A DNA stretch of 64,000 nt from Paramarasmius palmivorus. Taxonomy: Eukaryota; Basidiomycota; Agaricomycetes; Agaricales; Marasmiaceae. Made by a program: the position numbers and the translations under genes. This document shows, piece by piece, positions 21,648-31,936 of this stretch; within the stretch, counting starts at the first letter, position 1; every line of letters starts with the position of its first letter. Where the stretch lies: the NCBI GenBank assembly GCA_037176845.1, contig JAYKXP010000058.1, positions 62,001-126,000 of the forward strand, given 5' to 3'. Under the pieces are notes generated by a model that saw nothing but the letters and a program-made list of their open reading frames with translations, ran no database searches and was not told the DNA's origin.

Positions 21648-22334
21648 ATGTTGCCGCAAGAGCTTATAGACCTCATCATCCAATACGTTGCCTCGTTCCA
21701 AGATCCCCATTCTCTCAAACAGTGTGCTTTGACCGCACGTTGTTTTCGAACCATCTCCCAGCATCATCTCCTCAACACCATCACTCTCACCGACACCAAT
21801 CTTACCCTGAAATTCGCACATTTATTACACGATTCTCCCCACATCGCCAAGGCCGTCAAGCGACTTTGTCTTGAATATGAACTAGATCTTCCTAACGCAC
21901 CCACTTTACAACTCGACAATCTCGAAGCATTGACATGTTTCATGGTGCTCGACCTGAACATCATGTCACACAGCGCCAATACTATCCTAGACTGGATTCT
22001 TCAACAACCTTCGCTCTCAGCTTTACGAAACCTGACCGTACGAATCCGAGCGACCCTTGAAGAAATATATTGCGTGTTCGACAGGTACCAATGGAGGGAT
22101 CTGGAGCAATTGTTGCACGAGGAGTGCAAGTTGAGGCTGAAGATGGAGGTGATACCAGACCCACCAAGCGACGAAGAATATCCGAGACTGCTACCAGGAT
22201 ATATCATTCAGCAGTGTTTTCCTAGATGGTTGGGCGAGGGGAAGGACGGAGAGCTACTTATAGAACAGGACATGCCGGAAGGGGATGAGAAGTATGTGTA
22301 TGATGCTAGGTCGAAGTTATGGAAGAGCAGGTAG
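21648..22334 (+). CDS. F-box domain protein
   Basis: A single-exon protein of 228 residues. The N-terminus is an F-box: LPQELIDLIIQYVA, then QCALTARCFRTISQHHLLNT, matching the usual 'LP.EL...I...L......L..C.L.C+.......L' pattern of Agaricomycete F-box proteins. Such proteins act as substrate adaptors in SCF ubiquitin ligases. The rest (LRNLTVRIRATLEEIY, FDRYQWRDLEQLLHEE) has no clear leucine-rich repeats and ends in acidic and aromatic residues. It is shorter than most family members (400-600 residues), and unlike the F-box fragment at 5-6 kb it is intact. Stop TAG at 22332-22334. Confidence 0.75.
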   Translation: MLPQELIDLIIQYVASFQDPHSLKQCALTARCFRTISQHHLLNTITLTDTNLTLKFAHLLHDSPHIAKAVKRLCLEYELDLPNAPTLQLDNLEALTCFMVLDLNIMSHSANTILDWILQQPSLSALRNLTVRIRATLEEIYCVFDRYQWRDLEQLLHEECKLRLKMEVIPDPPSDEEYPRLLPGYIIQQCFPRWLGEGKDGELLIEQDMPEGDEKYVYDARSKLWKSR

Positions 22335-22454
22335 CTTTCGCGAATGGAAACCCTTATTCTTGGATTCCATTGTCGCGAGATCATCACTTGAGTCATCCGT
22401 CGCGTCTCTCACCCTCCACCTCATCGTTTTCTCACCTTTTCCTTGCTCCTTCAA

Positions 22455-22544
22455 GGCAAGATGGCCGAGTGGTCTAAGGCGCTAGATTTAGGACCCCATC
22501 TAAACTCTAGTCTTCGGGCGTGGGTTCGAATCCCACTCTTGTCA
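22455..22544 (+). tRNA. tRNA-Leu (anticodon UAG) with 12-base intron
   Basis: The acceptor arm GGCAAGA (22455-22461) pairs with TCTTGTC (22537-22543) with one G-U pair, followed by discriminator A. The D-arm has TGGCCGAGTGG and AAGGC. The anticodon stem CTAGA/TCTAG encloses TTTAGG with anticodon TAG. About 12 bases of intron follow the base 3' of the anticodon, and it contains CTA complementary to the anticodon, as is typical for nuclear tRNA introns. A short class II variable arm (TCTTCGGGC) and T-arm GTGGG-TTCGAAT-CCCAC complete it. The matching A and B box promoters are internal. Confidence 0.92.
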
Positions 22545-23040
22545 TGTTTTGTATCGTGTTCCTATGTTCCTGGCGCCGACAGGTGGAGACGAATCCCCTC
22601 TTGTCATCTCTCAACTCGCGTCCCTTGGGTTTCGATGTCAATGAATGTGGACACCCAAAGTAGCGGTGTGTAAGTTGCTGTCTCCTCGACAGGCCTTCGA
22701 TTAGCCTCGTTCTTTGGTCACTTGAATGTATGCAGTCGGGTGAAGAAGATACATCATGAGGCTCCTGAACCTGATTCGAACCCTCTATCTTCCTGATGGA
22801 CGCCGGAGAGTGGAAAGTGTTTAAAGTCGTGCTTCTGTATTTGATTCAACTCCGCATCGTTGCCTCCTGATGCCAATGATTCGGCAGTCGCACCGTAAAC
22901 TGACCGCGATACGCTCTGGTCATTGGCCACTTGAATGTATTCAGCCCGGTGAAAGTCAAAATTCACACTTAGATAGTGCATCCTTTCGTATTTCATGTGT
23001 CCGTACAGGTAGATACATACATAAGCCCTATTTCCTTTGC
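22545..23040. other. Intergenic region with tRNA-end duplicate and diverged direct repeat
   Basis: No gene seen. It holds an 18-base copy of the tRNA 3' end (CGAATCCC-CTCTTGTCAT at 22590-22607, one base deleted). It also holds a 31-base direct repeat at 22714-22744 and 22923-22953 with 27 of 31 bases identical. Confidence 0.6.
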
Positions 23041-24886
23041 TTAAACACGTTGTGTCTGGACATACTCAAAGTCCTAGAAGTACAACATCCCCATCAGTAT
23101 CTCCACTTCCTAGAGGAAAGGTAAATCAAACTCACCGCATCAACACCAGGCATCGGTAACCCACTTCCCGTGCTGAACAGCCCAAAATGAGTTCCAACAA
23201 AGTTTTGCCAGCCTTCGACATAAGTCTGTAGCCACCGATTCTCGACGCTCGCTAACCAACTCCATTCACCTTCTTCACCAAAGGAGATCCCTAACTCATA
23301 ACCATCTGGAGAAGCTTTAATGCCTAGCACTACACCGTCGGCCTCTGAGACCGGGTAGTCATAGAATGTGGTGTTGAGGGTGGCAAGTGGACCTGTCCGC
23401 GTTTCGGTGTACAAAACCGTTGTATTTGCCGATGGGTCGACGGTCAAACCGACCTCGTTGTGATACCAGGTCGAGAGGAAGACCGTTATCCCGGCCTTAT
23501 GAAGTGACGATGTTGGCGTAAAGTGTAGCTGTGTTTAGGTATAAGTACGAGGCCATAGACAAGGATGTGGATGACAAACCTTGGTAGACCAAATAACGTT
23601 GAGATCCGTTTGTTTCCGGAAGAATGCAGCAGGCGTTTCACGATCAGAAAGCGTGAACACATTTCCTTTCAGTCTGAGACCGCCTGACTCGGGGAATGTA
23701 TGGAATGCTTTATATCTATCGCCAGGTTAGCAACTCAAAGAAGCGCAGAGCGAGGAATGGCTCACGGTGTTCTCTGTATATAATATCCCTTGTCTGCGAA
23801 TGACCCTTCTTTGAATTCATCCCTCCAAACCTCAGGCTTGTCCAAGTCATACAACAACCCGGGTACATCCTCCAAAACCGGCTTTCCATCATTGATCGTC
23901 AGCCAGCCATCTTCATCCCATTTCGCAGGCGCCAGAAATGTCTCTCTACCCAACTGATTTTTGCCCGTTGCGTTCCTAGGATTCTGCTGTCTCGTAGCGA
24001 GGAAAACAACCCACCAGTCTCCTTCGGGGGTTTGGACGATATCAGCATGACCCGTAGACAAGACAGGTAAAGATGTATTGGCGCCATTGAACAAGAGCGG
24101 ATTGTGTGGATTAGGTTCCCAAGGCCCATACGGTGAGACAGAGGAACGGAAATGCATGACACGATGCTGAATGTCTGTTCCTCCGTCAGCGGTGATAAGC
24201 TGATATTGCCCATCATGGAAGAAAACATGCGGTCCTTCAGTGAGCCTGGGTGCATCCAACGGAAGCGGCGATTGGTGCGTGAACTGGCTTGGAACGAGTG
24301 AGTCACCCGTTTCTAGGTCGATTTCCGTCGTCCATAATGCAAAGTAACCGGAGTCGGGATAACCAAAAGCTGCGGAGCCTTGGGCGGTAGTGAGGTATGT
24401 CTTGCCGGTTTGTTCGTCGAAGAAGAGGTCAGGATCGATTCCTGGTTGGTCGACGTATACGGGATCCGACCAGCTGTTGTCGTCCCAAGGATCTTTGGAG
24501 GTGACGTACAGCGAACGGGGTATGTAGGTGATGTTGTCTGGGGGTGAGATGACATTGAAAACGGTCGTGATCATGTAGAATGTTTGCGTCGCGTTATGGT
24601 ACCTCAACGTTGGAGCAAAAACTCCCCCGCTAGGTGCTGTGCCGCGTAAATCGAGCTGAGATGGTCGATTGAGAGCATGGGAAATGATATTCCATGATAT
24701 GAGGTCGGTGGAGTGATAAATTGGCACGCCGGGGAAGAATTCGAATGTGGAAGTCGCGAGGAAGTAGTCGGGTCCAACGCGCAGAATGCTGGGATCTGGG
24801 TTAAAACCGGGTATGATGGGGTTTTTGTAGGCTGCGGCATAGCCTACAGCGAGTAAACAGGATGCCAACACCTGTATCAGGCGCAT
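23041..24886 (-). CDS. Secreted glycoside hydrolase family 43 protein (beta-xylosidase/arabinofuranosidase-like)
   Basis: A signal peptide (MRLIQVLASCLLAVGYAAA) precedes the five-bladed propeller of GH43. Catalytic residues are visible: the general base Asp in FNPDPSILRVGPDYF, the pKa-modulating Asp in GIDPDLFFDE and the general acid Glu in RLTEGPHVFFHDG. STGHADIVQTPEGDWWVVFL is also typical. Exon 1 runs from 24886 to about 23766. After an intron, the beta-sandwich C-terminal domain continues (ESGGLRLKGNVFTLSDRETP, then SLHKAGITVFLSTWYHNEVG, FGEEGEWSWLASVENRWL). A last short exon DFEYVQTQRV ends at the TAA at 23041-23043. It probably cleaves xylan- or arabinan-derived oligosaccharides outside the cell. 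Exact substrate cannot be read from sequence. Confidence 0.9.
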
Positions 24887-24915
24887 TTTTTTGCTGGGTG
24901 ACGTTGGAGTCGCCG

Positions 24916-24925
24916 CCTTTTTATA
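24916..24925 (-). promoter_or_regulatory. TATA box of the GH43 gene
   Basis: On the minus strand TATAAAAAGG lies 30-39 bases before the start codon at 24886. This places transcription start very close to the ATG and implies a short leader. Confidence 0.5.
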
Positions 24926-27536
24926 CCATACGTGCCATGGAGGTCCGAAAAATGCCCGAATGAACAGTCATTTGACCAGTGGTTCGAGGAACAAACGACT
25001 CGCCCGACGTCGTGCCCAGCAATAGGTGGTCAAATAACTGGAAGCGGGTAGGTTCTGATTGGGAAGCGGGTCAACAGTTGAAGCTAAGAAATAGGAATTT
25101 TGAAGGAAGACCGGATTCATACTCAGTGCTCACCAGTGCAGCCGAGCCTCAACTTGGTCTTAGCCTTGCCAATCCAGTGATCCTGGGCGCCTCGTATTGC
25201 CTGCGATTTTCCCCCTCGCAATCGAAACTTGATCTACAGAAAACATGGGTCTTCGGGTTCCTGAGAACGGGGATGAGAGTATTATTACCTTGCGACTCTG
25301 GAGCAAGGTATCCCTCGACAAAAAAATAAGCGCCGTTAATTGACGCCCATCAGTTTCGCCAGAACAGCCTTACACCGCCCCCGGGAATTGCCGTTCAATT
25401 ACAGAGGGATAATCCATCGACTCACTAGACTGACTGGAATGACTTCTGGAGTCTTAGACCCTGAATTAGTATGTTGAGCTGGAAGAATAAAACATTGAGA
25501 TTTGATATGTCGTTTTTTTCATGCAATGAGCTACTCAAACCGCAGATTGGGATATTGTGCAAGACGGACAAATTGAAGGCATTTATTAAACGGTATGGGA
25601 TCCTGCCCGTCTATTTGATAGTACATCTTTCCTTGCTAGATTCCTCCCCTGAGCACGGCATATTCTCTAGATTCCACTCTTCTCTCTGAAACGTTTCCCA
25701 TGCTTCTGTGTCAGAGCTAGACAACTGTTCACCAAAGTAACTCAAAAGTAACCAATCAGCTTTGGATCACATCACCGTCTGACAGAGTCTATCAGATGAA
25801 TAAATACCTTCACTGTTTTTCTTAGCTGATAAGTACGAGAGTCGCAAGGTATTAGCAGGCTGCGCCTGCGCCTTCTAGTCAGAAGAGTCAGTGGGTGGGC
25901 GCTTACTCTTCTTTCCGCAACCACAACAATCAATTCACCAACACACAGTGGCACAGGAGATCCAGAGTCTGTCAGAGCGGCGATGGGCTGAGGATCCACA
26001 GGGTACAGTGACATCAGTTTGGTGAGCAGGAATTTGGTGAGTCGAAGTCGTATCGGTATTCCAATCTTTACTCAAATTGACCGCCTCCAAGACAAAGCCC
26101 CGCCCATGTTCGTGCGCCATCTGAAGTTGTATCACCTGGCATTCTCGCACGCGAATCAAGACAGAGGAACGAAGTTGACGAGTCACCTAACACCGTTCAG
26201 CATGCCAATCGCCTGTTGCCCTTCTCTCAGTCCGCCTTGAGAGATACGCGCCTACGTTGTCAGAGTGTTTATTCGAAGGGTCCTAGCGAAGTGCTACCTC
26301 GCTCGTTTCGGCACGAGGTCCTGGTCCTCTAGAAAACAAAAGCAGGGCATAGGTACAGAGTCGTTGATAAAAGTGGTATGTAAGCACACCGTATCTATCT
26401 ACAGTGAATACCTGGAGCGTGGATAGAGTCGCGTTTCAAGACTAACCGTAGCTTGGTACCGGCTAAATGATGCACTATGAATAGAATTCTGCTTTCGTTA
26501 ACTCTCCTTAATTTCACCAAACATCCTTATCAGAAGGAGGTTCTTCGTCATATGGCTATGGCTATGACCGCAGGTCTTATTGATTTATGTCGAATCTCAT
26601 CAGGTCTTCTACATCAAGAAAGCCAGCCCGAGAAGTCCAAATGTCACGGTAGAGATCAAATTTCGCGTAAGTGTGAAGGATGTCACACCGACAGTACTAA
26701 AAAATATGCTCGACGGATATGTGTACTGAAATGCTACCGATTAACCATATCGGGCGATCACATGACGCGATTATCCTTATATGGCTTATCATTCGATATT
26801 TCAGAACACCTTTCAGTGGGGGTTTGAGGGATATCCGCTGAGCAGAAATTTTGGTCCTTCCGGTGTGTGTTGAAAGATCCCACTGCAGCTTCTCGAACAA
26901 CAACTTAGCCCAACCGTCGCTTCTCTTATGTGTCTAAGATGCAGGATGTTCACGGAGGTCGTGGGTGTTGTGAGCGATAAGAATCGCATACATTTCGGGT
27001 ATACTGGATCAAGTTCTTGACTGCTGGTGGGAAACCCTTATACTTGTAAGGCTAAAGGTTTCATCATTTTTCGACCTAGTAGTCTAGTTGCACCAAGTGA
27101 TCGTAGTCTTACAAATGTCAACGCAGAGACGTACTCCGACGTTAGCTCGTGGAGGTGTTGGACATTATTGGGGCATTGTCCCGGTCCGGACCCGGTAAAA
27201 TTGTTGATGGATTATTCAGAGCTGTCCTAGCTATTCCCCATGCTCTCCGTCTACCACCACGGTCAACGCGTCCTTGGTAACCTCTTCGAAGCTTACATGA
27301 TTCCATTGACATTGACAGAATCGCCGTTCTACCGCCTGACCTACGAGTGCAACGCCTATCAGCACCCAGAAGATTTGCACAGTCGCTTGATCAGTCATCA
27401 AACATGTTCGAAGAATAGTATGGCTTACAGTTCGACAGGGTCATGAAGATCACCACATTGTTACTGGTCAGCACTTGTCCCTAATCCACCAGGTGGCGCC
27501 CATAATTTCCCCCTAGTCAGCGAAGGAAGTTGTTCT
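24926..27536. other. 2.6-kb intergenic region holding Helitron-like copy b
   Basis: No gene seen between the GH43 and first Old Yellow Enzyme genes. The only structured content is the short Helitron-like element at 25282-25878. Open frames of 60-120 codons occur on both strands, but they overlap one another and lack motifs or splice continuity. Confidence 0.45.
25282..25878 (+). mobile_element. Helitron-like non-autonomous element, copy b (about 600 bases)
   Basis: It has the same ends as copy a but on the plus strand. The 5' end is TTATTACCTTGCGACTCT followed by GGAGCAAGGT (25282-25309). The 3' sub-terminal repeat is AGAGTCGCAAGGTATTA (25838-25854). The hairpin is GCAGGC-TGC-GCCTGC (25855-25869), followed by GCCTT and CTAG (25875-25878), with T next. 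The hairpin differs from copy a by an A-T pair replacing a G-C pair. The roughly 530-base interior has no recognisable gene and little similarity to copy a beyond the ends. Confidence 0.65.
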
Positions 27537-27544
27537 TATAAAAG
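27537..27544 (+). promoter_or_regulatory. TATA box of the first Old Yellow Enzyme gene
   Basis: TATAAAAG lies about 107 bases before the chosen start codon (27651). Because transcription normally begins 25-40 bases or more downstream of TATA, this argues against the upstream in-frame ATG at 27552, which would lie only 8 bases after the box. Confidence 0.5.
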
Positions 27545-27650
27545 GCTCACGATGAAGCCTCGATTCACTATCTCTACCAGCTTTCTTGTTTCATTCAAAC
27601 AAACCCCTCGAAACTCGCTTAAGTGTTCGCTCTCATTTGCACACCGAACC

Positions 27651-29254
27651 ATGTCTTCCCAAGCAACTTCTCCACTATTCCAACCCCTCAAAGTTGGCCC
27701 AATTACTCTCAAGAATCGTATCGTCATGTCTGCCTTGACGCGTAGTCGTTCGGTGCCAACCAACGTTCCGAACGACCTGAACGTTGAGTATTACCGACAG
27801 CGTGCAAGGGGTGGTGCAGGGTTGATTGTTACCGAAGCCGTTCTGGTTGCGCAGCAAGGAACTGAATGGCCTCACGCACCAGGACTCTGGAGCGCTGAGC
27901 ATGTTGAAGGATGGAAAAAGGTTACTAGTGCTGTCCACGAGGAAGGAGGATTAATCTATGCTCAAGTAAGTTCCGTCTTAATCTGGTCGTCTAACGTGGT
28001 CCTGATAAGAACTTCCTAGATCTGGCATCGTAAGCAAACCACTTTTCACGATAAATCACAGTCCCTCATTCACAACATTTAGTTGGCCGTGTCAGTCATC
28101 CAGACGCTCCCGAACAGAAGGCCGCTGGTGTGGTCAGTGATAGTTGACTGTCCATGAAACTCACATTGTTTGCTCATCGAATCAATGTTCTACAGCCGGT
28201 ATACGCACCATCAGCCATTTCAGCTCGTGGTGGCAAATTCCGATTCTTGCCTGGTGAACCTGGCTACGTTACTGTGCGTGCCCACCAATGACTATCATAC
28301 TATTCAACTCACAGACTTTCTAGCCAACGGAAATCGACGACCCAAGGAAGCTTATCGCTCTTTACAAGACCGCCGCTATCAATGCCAAGGAAGCTGGATT
28401 TGATGGTGTGGAACGTGCGTTCTAGTTCCCGACTACTACTGTTTAATCCTGGAGTTAACACGGACATTTCATAGTACACGGCGCCAACGGTTATCTCGTT
28501 CATCAATTCCTTGATAATACTTCTAACAAACGTACCGACGAATGGGGTGGAAGCGTCGAAAACCGCTCACGTTTCGGATTGGAGGTCTTAAAAGAGCTTA
28601 TCTCAGTGTGGGGCGCTGACCGTGTCGCGGTTAAATTGAGTCCGACGGGAGGATACAATGATATGGGGTGAGTATTTTGATCGATCCGTTGGTTCTTGTT
28701 CTGACGGGAGTCCAAGAATGACCCTAGAGGACACCCTAGAAACCTTCAGGTATTTCGTTGCGGAGGCCGATAAGCTGAAATTGGCCTACATCAACCTTGT
28801 GAGATATGTCGAGATGATGGACCCTGTTTTTGACGGTAGGTGTTGATTCTGACTGAATTCTGGGACTAGCTGATTGATCCTTCTCGGTTACAGGCAAGAA
28901 GCGTGGTATTCCCCATGACGTCGTCGAATCTTACGGTTCCTACGTGAAGAACTCTTTACTATTCCTGAACGGAGGTATCTTCCCGGACGAAGGTGCTAAA
29001 CTCATTGCTGGTATGTCAGCTTTCCTCTTACGCACATCTCTTTTACTAATCAGAATACCATAGATGGCAAAGCTGCCGCCATTGCCTTTGGATTCCTTTG
29101 GATTGGACATCCCGATCTGGCAAAGAGAATTCAGTTCGGCAAGCCCCTTCATCCCGAGAAAACCGACTTCAAGACGCTGTACGGTATCCCAGGGGCTAGC
29201 CTCGAAGAGCAGAAGGCTGGATATACGGATTATCCTGAAGAGCAGTATAACTAG
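27651..29254 (+). CDS. NADPH-dependent flavin oxidoreductase, Old Yellow Enzyme family, copy 1
   Basis: An FMN-dependent ene-reductase of the OYE family, reducing activated C=C bonds; the physiological substrate is unknown. It begins MSSQATSPLFQPLKVGPITL and continues with KNRIVMSALTRSRSVPTNVP, GGAGLIVTEAVLVAQQGTEW, QIWHLGRVSHPDAP (with the His of the family), and VHGANGYLVHQFLDNTSNKR containing the substrate-binding His-X-X-Asn, then TDEWGGSVENRSRFGLEV, LLFLNGGIFPDEGAKLIA and FGFLWIGHPDLAKRIQFGKP. It ends PEEQYN. At least eight introns are present, including a 10-base micro-exon (28020-28029, ATCTGGCATC) coding for IWH. The second copy starts at the equivalent Met-Ser-Ser, supporting 27651 as the start. 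No targeting signal. Confidence 0.88.
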
Positions 29255-30171
29255 AAGCCTAATTTGTATCAAAATGCCGAAATCCGTGATGAGGAAAGAT
29301 TTGTTTTCTATGTATTATTTACTTTGAACCTCGATGTCTATCCAATAGTTCCATCTGAGTGGTATATTTGCGCTGAGTGGACAGAGGCGTCGATGGACAT
29401 GACTGGCCGTCTGATCTAAATATTGCTTTCGAAACCGATGATGGTGTCCATCAACAAGAATGTACTTCGAAACGCAGATCAAGAGCCCACTGACGAATAA
29501 GGAAGTCGAGTGACAGCACAAACAACCGCATTCAGCTAGCGCGTGGGCGTCTTTTGCTTCTGTACCACCATCACATCATATAAGGAACCACTCCACTACG
29601 GCTTCTCCAACGACATCTTAGCGCGATCTTATTGCTTTTCACACGTAGAATGTGACAACATGGCTGCTCTGGTTGTGGGTCCAAGAATGGTATAAGCTTG
29701 GGTGGCTCCAGACCCTCGACTGGGAAGGTCGCTTACCTGTAAGGCTTAGGCCTTTTGCTTTCCATCTTGGTGGCTTAAACATTGTGACAGATAATTGGTC
29801 CTTACTACAATTGTGTTGATCCAGAGCGATTGTAGGTGCATGCTTGTCTTGATCAGCTCCCAGGAAGAAATGCAGAATCCCTGTCCGCGACATTTCCCAC
29901 CATGGTTGACGTCTTCTGCATACCAAACTAGTCAAAGCTCACACTAATGCATTGACGACGGCAAGGGGGACATTCAAGGGACATTCCGATCCCCGACCTG
30001 TAAATGCTGCGCCCATTGGCAACACCCGCACCTATTCCTTATCAAGTCGCGTCCGTAAACCGTATGTCCAGCAAAGGATGTCCTTTAAAAGCCTCGAACT
30101 AGGTTCCATCTCGATAATTCTAAGTTTCCTTTGTTCAAAGGAATTCGTCTAGTATTTTCTCCCGACAAGCG
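29255..30171. other. Spacer between the two Old Yellow Enzyme genes
   Basis: A 917-base gap with no gene seen. A minus-strand open frame at 29639-29935 has no motif and is probably chance. The region must hold the promoter of copy 2; I find no clear TATA box. Confidence 0.4.
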
Positions 30172-31772
30172 ATGTCTTCCCGAACAACTCCTCTCTTCCA
30201 ACCTCTCAAACTTGGCCCAGTCACGCTCAAAAACCGCGTTGTCATGGCTGCCTTAACGCGTAGTCGTTCTGTGCCGACTCATGTGCCCAACGACGTGAAC
30301 GTCGAGTACTACCGACAGCGGACAAAGGGAGGTGCAGGCTTGATCGTGAGCGAAGCCATTTTAGTCTCGCAACAAGGGACGGAATGGCCCCATGCACCTG
30401 GAATTTGGAGCGCAGAGCACGTAGAGGGCTGGAAAAAGGTCACCAAAGCTGTTCACGAAGAAGGGGGAATTATTTACGCCCAGGTATTTTCGAGTTTCCC
30501 CTTTAGTACGAGACGTGATCTTTATGCAGTTCGTCTAGCTCTGGCATGGTAAGCCAGTCCTTCAAAGTTGGACAGCCCCGTATCTTATTTTTCATGCACA
30601 GCTGGCCGTGTAAGTCATCCAGATGCTCCCGAACAACAAGCCGCGGGTGTGGTGGGTCAATCATTTAGCGAGTCCCGGGCCACTTACTGATTCGTTTTAT
30701 GTGACAGCCTGTATATGCGCCCTCAGCCATAGCAGCTAACGGAGGCAAATTTCGATTCCTACCTGGTGAACCCGGCTATGTCACTGTGTGGCACTCTTAC
30801 ATTCGTCATCATGGAAGTCGGCTCATCCGTTATCTAGCCAACAGAAGTTGACGACCCACGGAAATTAATTTCCCTTTTCAAGACCGCGGCTATTAATGCC
30901 AAAGAAGCCGGGTTCGATGGCGTCGAATGTGCGTGATAGGGTGCACTACAATACGATGAAACTGACACAGACATTGCAGTACATGGCGCCAATGGTTATC
31001 TCATACACCAGTTTCTTGATAACACATCCAACAAGCGTACCGACGAATGGGGTGGAAGTGCTGAAAACCGTTCTCGCTTCGGGTTGGAGGTATTGAATGA
31101 GATGATTTCGGTTTGGGGCGCAGACCGAGTTGCGATCAAGTTGAGCCCGGCGGGCGGCTATAATGACATGGGGTGATTCTTATTGTTCATCCTTGATACT
31201 CAAATGTGACCGTTGGATAGAATGCCCTGGGAAGACACTTTAGAAACATTCAGGTTCTTTGTTGCGGAGGCCGACAAGCTCAATCTGGCGTACATAAACC
31301 TCGTGAGGTATGAGCTAATGGATGCTGGTAGTAGGTGTCTTTGTGGCTGGTAGTTCAAGTTCAAGCTAGCTGATTGAGCATTCTTAACCTAAAGGTAAAT
31401 ACTTGCAAGGTATTCCACACGATGTCGTCGAGTGTTACGGTCCGTATATCAGGAACTCGTTGCTGTTCTTGAACGGAGGCATCTCTCCTGCAGAAGGCGC
31501 CAGGCTTATAGCTGGTATGATTTCATATGCAGGTTATATTCCCATTTTTCCTAACGGTCAACCAACATCACGCAGATGGAAAGGCTGCCGCAATCGCCTT
31601 CGGTACCTTGTGGATCGGACATCCCGATTTGGGAAAGAGAATTCGATATGGCAAACCTCTTCGCCCCGAAAAGTCCGATTTCAAGACATGGTATGGGATT
31701 CCAGGAGGTAGCCTTGAACAACAGAAACCGGGGTATACAGATTATCCGGAGGAGCAGTACAATCACCAGTAG
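30172..31772 (+). CDS. NADPH-dependent flavin oxidoreductase, Old Yellow Enzyme family, copy 2
   Basis: Close tandem paralogue of copy 1 with the same exon pattern. It begins MSSRTTPLFQPLKLGPVTL and keeps KNRVVMAALTRSRSVPTHVP, the LWHAGRVSHPDAPEQQAAGV motif spliced through a 10-base micro-exon (30539-30548), VHGANGYLIHQFLDNTSNKR, TDEWGGSAENRSRFGLEV, SLLFLNGGISPAEGARLI and FGTLWIGHPDLGKRIRYGKP. It ends PEEQYNHQ. Around 31310 it reads RYELMDAGKYLQGIPHD where copy 1 has RYVEMMDPVFDGKKRGIPHD, so the loop before the splice site is shorter. All catalytic motifs are intact, so both copies look functional. Confidence 0.87.
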
Positions 31773-31936
31773 GAGCGCAGTGTCGACTGGGAGATGTTTT
31801 CCATCTTGCAAGTAACCATACCTCTAATGCTACTGTACATTAACGTTACAAATACAACAAGTATTACGCCTTTTCTGGCACTTTATAATAGACCTTGTAA
31901 ACCCCAATAACCCAGAGAACTTTTTGGTTTTGATGT

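Noticed and set aside
25282..25878. Reading element b as a terminal-inverted-repeat DNA transposon
   Set aside because: The inverted repeats are at unequal distances from the ends and a hairpin plus CTAG follows the 3' one; no target duplication is visible at the inverted repeats. I cannot exclude it fully.
27552..27650. Upstream in-frame start of the first Old Yellow Enzyme, giving a basic leader that could target mitochondria
   Set aside because: A TATA box ends 8 bases before it, and the tandem paralogue starts at the equivalent of the downstream Met-Ser-Ser.
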